Shown here: positions 56,151 to 64,000 of the stretch, piece after piece | How the letters are laid out: each line of letters opens with the position of its first letter | Position numbering within the stretch: position 1 is the stretch's first letter | NCBI GenBank assembly: GCA_025266875.1 | Contig: JALLLT010000046.1 | Span: 124,001 to 188,000, forward strand | Source: Fennellomyces sp. T-0311 | Lineage: Eukaryota > Mucoromycota > Mucoromycetes > Mucorales > Lichtheimiaceae | Direction of reading: 5' to 3' | Length of the DNA stretch: 64,000 nt | Position numbers and translations under genes: made by a program | Notes under the pieces: model-generated | The model's database searches: none | What the model was told of the DNA's origin: nothing | Seen by the model: the letters and a program-made list of their open reading frames with translations, nothing else

Positions 56151-58285
56151 ATATGCATCGCTTCTTCTTAATTGTAATTAGCAAGCTCATTGAACATTGA
56201 GGGCTCACTTTTTTAAATTTTGTAAAACTGTATAAGCGTGGCCATTACCATGGCTGCATTGAGATATTTAGTACGCAGACTTGTGGAAGGAGCCTGGATT
56301 CACAATAAAAAATATTATCTCGTGGCATATATTGCGTAGACTTAAGTTGATAGCCTGATTGGAATTGTCTATAGATTAGACATGGTGGGATATGTATCGC
56401 ATACAACTGAAAAAAATGACATCGTTTTTATTTAACTTCGGTTATATGTTTACCGCTTAGATGTTTTACATATTTGTTGCATAATAGTCAAGAGAGACAT
56501 AATATGTCGACTGGTAACTCACCAGCGGCGGTGAGGCTATAATAGACGAAGCAGACGAGCATATATTATATTCATGCTTCGTCTATTGGTTTATCGTGTA
56601 GAGCAAAAGGGCAAAGTCCAACTCCCTATTCGGGATTATGTGAAACATCTCGGATCGCGTTTCCTCTGTGCCACCAGGTTCGATGACGAATCCGCTTCCA
56701 TACGCATCCGTACTTTTGTCAATATCGTGGGTCATACCAAAACGTGCAGTATCACTCTGCTCTGCCTATCCTTGTGGTAAGGAAGCTTTTCTTCCTTAAT
56801 TTTGAAAAAAGTGGTACCTGGATATCAACAGGGGTATCCAAATATGTATCGCAGAAGAGCTTTTTGGCTTTTTGTTTTCATGAAAAATTGATTGTGGTAA
56901 AAGGGATTATGATAAAAGTGAAGTATTTGAGAAAGAAAAGTGCGCTGTCTAATCATGAAGCGCCAAATGTTTTTTTTCACAACTTCGCCCTTCGAAAAGG
57001 TACCGTCACTGGGCAACTATTTTTGTGAAACGATGCCGTTGCAACATCATTTGTGAAACTGCCGAGTCAATTCTTTCTACACCATAGTCAGAGTATTATA
57101 CTTAAATGATTATATCTAATACAAAGGTGACGATCACATCCAAAAGCAATCACTTTCTAGTATTTAAATAACAACCACAAGCAATACTTACTCTGCTTGA
57201 AACAGCGGGTAGGCTATAAAAATGTAGTAAGCATTGGCTCCTTGAGCAGAAATTCCTCAGATAAATATACTACCATCGCAAGGATATGATGCACCATGTA
57301 TCGAGGTACGGGCAGCCCCATATAACAGCACCTTTTGCAGCATTTTAAAAAAAATTGTCTGCATTTGCCTCGTTACACGTTTGTTGAATGCTCCATGACA
57401 AACAAGCAAACAAGAGCCCAGGAAAATCTTAATTGTATGCCACACCTAAAACAAAAGATCTGCGCGCTTAAATTGGCCAACGGTGGCTAACTTGTATTAT
57501 GGTGCTCCTTAACATAACGCAAACATCACGTCCGCGAGAATAAAAGAAAAGCAGTGTACGTGAAAATCAACCAACTTTTGGAGTTTGTTGTCTTATGACT
57601 TCCTTGAAAGGTTCTCCTTCATCCTCTGTATGTAAATCAACCACGGATGCCTCAATCTGCATTCTGAATATACTCAAGGTGCTGTATTTGTAATGTGGTA
57701 GTTAGGGAGCAACGTCAGGCTGGACCGGGGTAACTACCAAACCGAAAGATCGTCCTTTGTAGCGGAGATTTTGCCGACGCCTATTCGAACATGTCATGCA
57801 CTGCTGAGGAAGGCGTTGAAGAAGTTAAATAAACTTTTTACAGGAGAAACTTGCATTATCTACTGTACTTAAGCACTCGATACGCACCAAGTGGATGCAA
57901 ACAAAAGGATAGATTGAAAAACTAAGTATATTCTACACATTAAGCATGATCAGTGACTCAGTAGTGGCAGCATAATATTCTATTGTTATCTTTTCAGAGA
58001 AAAGTATGTACACAAAAGCCAATAGTAGAATATGTATCCAGGTGAAGGGCTATGTTTGTTGGTTTATGTCTGATTACCAGTGTGCGGATCATCAATAAGG
58101 TAGATGTGAACAGTGACAGACTCTCTCGACGGTGGAACCCGGATTGCAGCAGAAGACGGTACGTACATGTAGTGACCATATAGGAGGAAGGGAGTCGTGA
58201 TCTCACAATTGAAACGAGTGTGCAGCCACGTACATCCGGTCTCGCTTGCAGGTCTTACCAGACCCGCAAAATAGAAAACTATGTG
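56151..58285. other. intergenic between the two GH25-like genes
   Basis: 2.1 kb with short open frames only. Includes the inverted repeat at 56541-56587. No gene supported. Confidence 0.5.
56541..56587. repeat. 13-bp perfect inverted repeat with 21-nt loop
   Basis: AATAGACGAAGCA (56541-56553) and its exact reverse complement TGCTTCGTCTATT (56575-56587) flank an AT-rich loop. No target duplication or protein. Possibly a small element end or regulatory hairpin. Confidence 0.75.
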
Positions 58286-58296
58286 TATATATAAAG
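58286..58296 (+). promoter_or_regulatory. TATA box of GH25-like copy 2
   Basis: TATATATAAAG 43 bp upstream of the ATG at 58339, a spacing close to that of copy 1. Confidence 0.55.
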
Positions 58297-58338
58297 AAGT
58301 GCAAAAGATGCACCGTAGGTTCATTACTATTCCTAAAG

Positions 58339-59250
58339 ATGGTAGCAAGCAAGATCCTTTTCATATTCGTGAGTATCCTCATTGGAACATTGGTGCATGC
58401 TCGGCTTGGTATCGATGTTGAGCGTACTGTACATTATTTACAATTCCGTTGCCTTCGAGAACATGGATACCGTGTTGCCAACATTGGTTGCTACAAAGTA
58501 AGCTTCTTTACCGGCTGTGTATCAATCGTCACAATGCAATACAAACATTACGGTTGTGTGTGTGTAGAATAACGAAGTTATTTCATCTTGCCCTCCTAAC
58601 TACTACAAGACGCTCAATAAAGGGTTTATGGAAGCTAATGCTTATATACGCCCATGCGTAAAAGATTCAAGCTGCAAGCCGCCTTCCACGCAAGTGAATG
58701 AACTAGTGGAATATCTCGCTGAATTGGATTTCAAGTATGTTTACCTTTTTGTTGAAGCGAGTAACTGGACATCCAGCACCAAAAAGAATCGAAAACGTAT
58801 GTCACATTCTTGCAAAGTATATTTTGAACGATATGTCTAATCATGTAGTTCTCCAGGACTTTAGATCAGCATTCGAGACGGCCAACGCTAATGCCAGATG
58901 GGTCTGGGGCGTCCACTCGTCTCAGGAAGACTGGAAAAAGGTTACCGGCTCACGTACCTGGGAGCTTGACTCATCCAAGCCTCTTTGGTATACTGTAAGC
59001 TTTTTGAAGATTATACGTAGTCGTAGCGTTGTCTAATCGATATTCACCAGAACTATGTCGATGGAAATGGCTATGCCAATTTGAAGATTATAGACCGTTT
59101 GGCAAGTGGGAGAGGCCGTATGCAAAGGTTTGTACTTGACTCGCATGAGAGGTTGCTCAGTTAGTAACATCCAGATACGTACTTTTTCAGCAATGGGAGA
59201 AGAGCCACGCGGTCTGCAACGGCACTTTTAATGAAGATGTTCAGCGTTAA
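58339..59250 (+). CDS. secreted GH25-like protein, copy 2, with an apparent 1-nt frameshift
   Basis: Paralogue of the gene at 55260 with the same exon plan. Signal peptide MVASKILFIFVSILIGTLVH, then ARLGIDVERTVHYLQFRCLR (first GH25 strand with its Asp) and HGYRVANIGCYK. Exon 2: NNEVISSCPPNYYKTLNKGF and FKYVYLFVEASNWTS, where the DxE Asp is Phe and Glu is kept. Exon 3: ARWVWGVHSSQEDWKKVTGS, PLWYT. Exon 4 starts in phase (NYVDGNGYA), but the family block FEDYRPFGKWERPYAK is only readable after a one-base shift near 59079-59083 (TTT). The last exon then continues in that shifted frame (QWEKSHAVCNGTFNEDVQR, stop 59250), so a single lost base or sequencing error is likely. Unshifted reading would end at 59258-59260 with an unrelated tail. 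Confidence 0.74.
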
Positions 59251-59383
59251 CATGGCATAACTCGGCCTTTTTTTGGGAACAAGCAAAATATAGCTTTTTT
59301 TTTAATGTTATGAAAAATGTCTTGATAGGATATGAAAGTAGCAGAGGGATATGAATAACAGGGGAGAGAAACTACATTTTTTT

Positions 59384-62300
59384 TTACCAGTCGTCCTCAT
59401 CAGAGAATACTTCTTCACCGCGCTTGCGTCGCTCCATGCGCTCCTTCTTCTTCTTACGGAGTTCCTTGGAGCTCAGCTTTTCCTTCTTCTTGGTGGCTTT
59501 GATGGTATTGCCCTGAGCATCAACCATGTCTTCTTGCTGTTCTTCCTTGACGGCGGTAGTACCATTACCGGAGACCCAGTTGTGACCAGATGCGACGAGT
59601 TCTCCATTGTCGACCTTCCAGACTTCATTGCACAGAGCTTCAGAGAATTGGCGGTTGTGGGTAACAATGACAACACCACCGCCGTATTCCTTGATGGCAC
59701 CAGCCAAAGCACCAAGCGAGTCACGGTCCAAGTAGTTGGTAGGTTCGTCCAGAACAAGCATGTGAGGACGGTTCCACATGGCAGCGCCAATAACCAACTT
59801 GACCTTCTGACCACCAGACAAACCACGGATGCGCGAGTGAGTAGCAAACTCAGGTTCCAAGCCAACTTCGGTCAAATGCTTCTCGATTTCCTTGGAAGTC
59901 AATGGACGGTTCAAACCCAACTTGGAGGCTTCTTGAGCGTCGACCTCGGCGATCTTCTTGCTGAAGCCCATCTGTTCCAAGCGTTGACGGGAGATCCAGG
60001 AGTTCTCGACAGACGACTTGCCCACCCAAGAGACTTCGTATTCGTAGGACTGCTTGAGCTTGCGACGGCCAACAATGTCATCGACAATGCGCTTCTCGCC
60101 ATCAATCACAAATGTCTGGCTCATTTGCTTTTCTTCTTCCTCGGTGATGACGCGATCGACCTTGTCCAGTTCTTCACGATCTTCACCGGTAGCGTAGCGC
60201 CATTGGATGTATTCGTTGGGGGTGCTGTCGAGGTGTTGCTCGATGTGGTGGAAAGCGTGCTGGGCGACGTAGGCAATGCGCAAGTTGGGGTGCTTCCACA
60301 CAGTGCCGATGTCAGACTCGAGCTCGCCGGTCAACAACTTGATGAGGGTGGACTTGCCAGCACCATTGGGGCCAATCACGGCGACACGCGAGGCCAAAGC
60401 GCACTGCATGGTGATGTTCTTCAACTGCTTGCGGCTTGTACCGGGGTACTGGAAGTCGACGTTCTTCATCTTGAGGATGGCGCGCTCCTTGGTCTTGATG
60501 CCTTCCAAGTAGCCAGGCTCGGGGAACTTGAAGGCGAGCTGGGAGGCTTCCAACGAGTAGTAAGCGGCGGCGGCAGGCACCTTCTTGACGAACTCAGACA
60601 GGTTGCCTCTGTAGCGCTTGAGCTTGTAGTTCTTCTCGTAGTGGATGATGTCCGAGCAGACATGGTCCAAGAAGCCAGAGTCGTGGGACACGATGATGGA
60701 CGTGACGGTCTTCAAACCAAGCAAGTAGTTCTCCAACCAGGCGACATTGACGACGTCCAAGTGGTTGGTGGGTTCGTCCAACAACAAAATGTCGGCGTTC
60801 ATGAGCATGGCACGCGCCAAAGCCAGCTTCATCTTCCAACCACCAGAAAGCGAACCAATGGTGTGCGAGGTCACCATCTCCTCGGTGAAGCCGTAATCGC
60901 GGAGAATCTTGGCAACCTGGTCGCGGTCCTTGGTCTCGACGCCGTCGGACGTAATGATGAATTCCACCAAAGGAGTGTCAGCCTGGGAACCGTCAATGTC
61001 ATGCTCAACATACACCGTCTTGAGCTCGGACTTGGGAGGGAAGCCTTCGACCTGCTCGTTGGCAATGGCACGCATGAGGGTGGACTTGCCACAGCCGTTG
61101 TGACCGCAGAGACCGTATCGACGTCCACGCTTGAGACGGAGGGCGGTGCGGTTCAACAGGATCTTGGCACCGTATGCGAGCGAGAACTCGCAGTTGCAGA
61201 GGTCTTCGCCTTCGTCGTCATCCTCCTCGGGATCCTTGGGAGTGACAGCTTCTTCGCACTTGTCGAGGGCCTTGCTCACCAGGAGTTCAGCATCAGCACC
61301 CGAAAGGAAAGCCTTGATGTAGGGTGTGAGCGAACTGATCCAGTTGCTCTTGAAGAAGTCCTTGGCCACGCAAAGAGCCAACGCGATTTCGCTGACGTAT
61401 TTGACGGTGGGACCAAAGAACGAATCGAGCTTGGCGGGCAAAAGCTCCTTGAAAGCCTTGTCGACCTTCTCGGCCTTGTCGGCCTTGGTGAAGATCTCGT
61501 GGCTGGATGAGCCGACGCGAGCCAAAGTAGCCAACGCCTTTTGTACCACACCACGGCACTCGGGGTCGGCTACGACATCTTGGATCTTTTCAAGCGAGGG
61601 CAACAGCAGCGGCAAGAATGGAGCGGCGACTTCTGGATCATCGACGAGCTTGCACATGTTATCAATGATCAGAGCGGACTTGCGCTTGATGGGGGTGGCG
61701 CGCTCGTTCAAGCCGCGGGAGAGCAAGGGAACCATGATGGAGAGGGTGGCAGCATCCACTTCCTGCACAAAGGTGGTGGCACCAAGCAAGTGAATGGTTT
61801 CAGGCACATTCTCAGGCTTGTTGATGCAAGCAATGACAGCAGGAATGAAGCGCTCGATATCCTTGTTCTCGACCAAAGCACAGATGTTGCCCATGGTGGC
61901 GGTGGCAGCCTTCTTGACGTCGGCCTTGGTGTCCCACATGCAGTCCGAGACGACAGGGATGATGTCGGGGATCACCCAAACGAACTGCGACGGGTTGGCC
62001 TTGACGAGGGCATCCAGCAGGGACAGAGAAAGCATCTTGGTCTGCCACTTGCACGAGTTGCCCAAGCCTTCGAGCAGATACGGCACAATCACAGCCGTGG
62101 CATTGGGGTTGACGCTGAGGATGAGGCTCTTGGCAGCTTCTGCAGCGGCGGTCTTGATGGCTGCCTGCTTCTCGGCCTGAAGCTCCAAGAGGTTCTTGAG
62201 GTAGGGCAAAATGTAGGGCTCAGCCTGGCCGTCGATGCTCTTGGCGGTGAGTGCCTTGATAGCGGCGACGGCAGAACGGCGAGCGCCTGCGTTCTTCTTG

Positions 62301-62554
62301 TTGCTCAAATCCTTTGCAATCGCATCAAGGACATTGAACTGTTTGAGAGATTGGACGCCATGAGAATTGACGAAATCAGCGAGTTCTTCGGCGACAGACT
62401 CGCGATCGGCATCGGATGCAGAGGGGAGTTTGGAAAGGAGATCCTTTGCTTTCTTGGTCTCAACCTCGCTGAGAGAACCGCTGACGGCCAGGGCAGTCAG
62501 CTTCTTGGTCTCGACGTCGCTCTGAATGTTTTTTGAAGCAGCGGTTGCTGGCAT
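59384..62554 (-). CDS. TEF3: translation elongation factor 3 (eEF3)
   Basis: Fungal-specific ABC-F ATPase that releases deacylated tRNA from the ribosomal E site. Intronless, 1056 aa (family about 1045). ATG at 62554 (MPATAASKNIQSDVETKKLT) follows a non-coding leader; the frame is open further upstream but that part is not protein-like. Domains: HEAT repeats (about 62400-61350), four-helix bundle, ABC1 with GHNGCGKSTLMRAIA and LSGGWKMKLALARAMLMNAD and DEPTNHLD, ABC2 with GPNGAGKSTLIKLLTGE, a chromodomain-like insertion (QSYEYEVSWVGKSSVENSWI), LSGGQKVKLVIGAAMWNRPH and DEPTNYLD, and a Lys-rich tail (KKKEKLSSKELRKKKKERME) ending SDEDDW at 59384. Strong codon bias, as in highly expressed genes, leaves long open frames on the opposite strand. 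Confidence 0.98.
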   Translation of the reverse strand: MPATAASKNIQSDVETKKLTALAVSGSLSEVETKKAKDLLSKLPSASDADRESVAEELADFVNSHGVQSLKQFNVLDAIAKDLSNKKNAGARRSAVAAIKALTAKSIDGQAEPYILPYLKNLLELQAEKQAAIKTAAAEAAKSLILSVNPNATAVIVPYLLEGLGNSCKWQTKMLSLSLLDALVKANPSQFVWVIPDIIPVVSDCMWDTKADVKKAATATMGNICALVENKDIERFIPAVIACINKPENVPETIHLLGATTFVQEVDAATLSIMVPLLSRGLNERATPIKRKSALIIDNMCKLVDDPEVAAPFLPLLLPSLEKIQDVVADPECRGVVQKALATLARVGSSSHEIFTKADKAEKVDKAFKELLPAKLDSFFGPTVKYVSEIALALCVAKDFFKSNWISSLTPYIKAFLSGADAELLVSKALDKCEEAVTPKDPEEDDDEGEDLCNCEFSLAYGAKILLNRTALRLKRGRRYGLCGHNGCGKSTLMRAIANEQVEGFPPKSELKTVYVEHDIDGSQADTPLVEFIITSDGVETKDRDQVAKILRDYGFTEEMVTSHTIGSLSGGWKMKLALARAMLMNADILLLDEPTNHLDVVNVAWLENYLLGLKTVTSIIVSHDSGFLDHVCSDIIHYEKNYKLKRYRGNLSEFVKKVPAAAAYYSLEASQLAFKFPEPGYLEGIKTKERAILKMKNVDFQYPGTSRKQLKNITMQCALASRVAVIGPNGAGKSTLIKLLTGELESDIGTVWKHPNLRIAYVAQHAFHHIEQHLDSTPNEYIQWRYATGEDREELDKVDRVITEEEEKQMSQTFVIDGEKRIVDDIVGRRKLKQSYEYEVSWVGKSSVENSWISRQRLEQMGFSKKIAEVDAQEASKLGLNRPLTSKEIEKHLTEVGLEPEFATHSRIRGLSGGQKVKLVIGAAMWNRPHMLVLDEPTNYLDRDSLGALAGAIKEYGGGVVIVTHNRQFSEALCNEVWKVDNGELVASGHNWVSGNGTTAVKEEQQEDMVDAQGNTIKATKKKEKLSSKELRKKKKERMERRKRGEEVFSDEDDW

Positions 62555-64000
62555 TTTTTTAGTTGTACAAGAAAATGAAATAGAGAAGGGATGAGCGATG
62601 AATGGATGCGAGGGAGTCCTCAAAAAAGTGAAGGGGAGATGAGGATGGGTATGATAGATGCAGAAAAGGTGAGAGGAAGAAAAACACAACAGTGCTCCTC
62701 TCTCTACCTTTTTACTGAAAATTTTCTTGTGGGTCATCTGACCATCCATTGCATTTACACCGCTGAGTGCGAATTCAACCACGCTAAAAACGCTCTCATC
62801 GTTCCTGTTTAGGCACCTGTTTGGCAGCATATGAGTGGTTGGCTGCTGCGAACTAATCGTGTCGTCGCCCCAGTGTGACATGTTGCGTGGACGCTGCCCG
62901 GATGGACCAGAAAGCGATAGGGAGCATTGACCGTCTGAACGCTCTGGATCTGAAAACTGCACAGCTGCATGAATCTTGAAAGCATCCTTACTTTACCTTT
63001 TTGAGCGGCTGCTCCTTAATATTTCACTCGCCTCTGCGTTACCTTGCGCTCACCGCCAACTTCTTGTACGCTCCCGCATTTCTTTGTTATATATCCGCTG
63101 CCAAAACAAGCAAAACAGTTATTCACGTTAATTAAAAGGAGACGATCGTTTTCAAAATGCATGCATATCCTTAGTTGCACCAAACGAGTGACCTGCATTT
63201 ATTAATGCCCTTATTATAGACTGTTGTCTTTTTAATTTCGACAGTATCCGACAGCGATGGATAATATATAATACCTGGTGACATAGATGTGCATGCCATT
63301 CTTTGTCGGCAGTATTTGACGAAAGATCCTACCTACCTTGCCCGATGCGACCTTATCACACGCAACAAGCTGCGTCCGAAATCACCAAGGTTTGGTCCCA
63401 AAACATCTGCTTTAGTTCAAGATGGCCCATTGTTTTGTTTCATATCTTATCGACGTACGCTTGAGGAATCTCCACCATGGAAAAAAAAAACCGGGCCATT
63501 TGCCCTGGGATTCTTGGTCGGAGTTTGTTAATCGTTATCGATATCGTTCAGGGCGATAATCCTTTCGCATCGGGAGCCCCAGACTTTTTGTCGATCGGCC
63601 CATTGCATACCATGTTCCACGTCACGGAACCCGTTCTCCTAATCTGCGTTCCATCAGTCTTCAACTGCATGTCGGTAGGGATGAGTCCAGGAACCGAAGA
63701 AACTTCATGCGCCTTCATTTTTTTTCGTAATCACCTGACCATTATTTATGATACGTACGTATCACTTTGCATCGGGTGAAAATTAGTGAGCGGTTTGATA
63801 ATCTTATGAAGACGTTTTGTAAGAGTCCGTGGGTTGCTCGGACCAGTATTGTTTTAATCCCAGACCAATTGCAGCGTAAGGTATAAAAAACGTCTCTTCC
63901 AACACGGATTTTTTTTTGCTGTATCTTTCCGATAAGAAATGCTACGTAAAAGCTGCGATCGCTGATCGATTAATAATCTTGATCACGTGTCAGCATAGCC
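62555..64000. other. eEF3 upstream region and window end, no gene seen
   Basis: 62555-62660 is a leader/promoter with A/G-rich tracts. A 56-residue minus-strand frame at 63548-63718 (MKAHEVSSVPGLIPTDMQLK...) reads like protein but has no flanking exons. Nothing else identified to the end. Confidence 0.4.

Noticed and set aside
59351..61510. 719-residue plus-strand open frame opposite eEF3, with another of 331 residues at 61541-62536
   Set aside because: It is the exact antisense of a highly codon-biased gene. Lack of TTA, CTA and TCA codons in eEF3 opens the opposite strand; the composition (Leu/Val/Asp/Gly rich) is a mirror of the sense frame, and no domain is seen.
62555..62962. N-terminal extension of eEF3 upstream of 62554
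   Set aside because: The upstream open part (HTHPHLPFTFLRTPSHP-like) is low complexity and unlike any eEF3; the ATG at 62554 gives the family's N-terminus and expected length.
1..64000. CRISPR arrays, bacterial operons, prophage or secondary-metabolite cluster
   Set aside because: No regularly spaced repeats of CRISPR type, no polyketide, peptide synthetase or terpene genes, and intron-rich eukaryotic genes throughout.

Overview
The window is nuclear DNA from a filamentous fungus, most likely an early-diverging lineage such as Mucoromycota (inference). It carries a fungal-type elongation factor 3, a fungal septin, many short introns (about 50-115 bp) with GT...AG ends, and compact genes separated by AT-rich spacers. 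It also has gene families that budding yeasts lack: SMG8, a Twinkle-type helicase, GH25-like lysozymes of the animal/amoeba type, METTL25-like and R3HCC1L-like proteins. No bacterial operons, CRISPR arrays, rRNA genes or convincing tRNA genes were seen.

Layout. 0-8 kb: a PQ-loop membrane protein, a metallo-beta-lactamase-fold hydrolase, and SMG8 on the minus strand. 8-10 kb: retroelement debris, namely the decayed 3' end of a LINE-type reverse transcriptase gene and an LTR-like repeat. 10-20 kb: a secreted GH5 mannanase, a mitochondrial Twinkle-like helicase head-to-head with a mitochondrial OLA1/YchF-like ATPase, and an F-box/leucine-rich-repeat protein. 20-27 kb: a gene-poor stretch with two unrecognised genes and a secreted choice-of-anchor-A protein with a Ser/Thr stalk coded by an 18-bp minisatellite. 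27-36 kb: a second copy of the LTR-like repeat just upstream of a nucleostemin/Nug1 GTPase, then a GT61 glycosyltransferase, a Cdc11-like septin and a Ypq1-type PQ-loop transporter. 38-46.6 kb: threonine aldolase, a METTL25-like methyltransferase, a palindromic Tc1/mariner-type MITE, an R3HCC1L-like protein and nuclear poly(A)-binding protein Pab2/PABPN1. 48-53 kb: cytochrome c and an MFS sugar transporter. 55-59 kb: two paralogous secreted GH25-like genes, the second with an apparent 1-nt frameshift. 59-62.5 kb: intronless eEF3.

Most genes are housekeeping: translation (eEF3, nucleostemin), RNA quality control and 3' ends (SMG8, Pab2), mitochondrion (Twinkle, OLA1-like, cytochrome c), septin cytoskeleton and vacuolar/sugar transport. 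The accessory content is the secreted or cell-surface set (GH5 mannanase, anchor-A protein, GH25-like pair, GT61) plus the repeats. The observations most worth a second look are the GH25-like pair, which lost the canonical DxE aspartate, the orphan two-membrane-segment gene at 23.2 kb, the palindromic MITE family and the paired LTR-like repeats. I found no clear multi-gene system of an undescribed kind.
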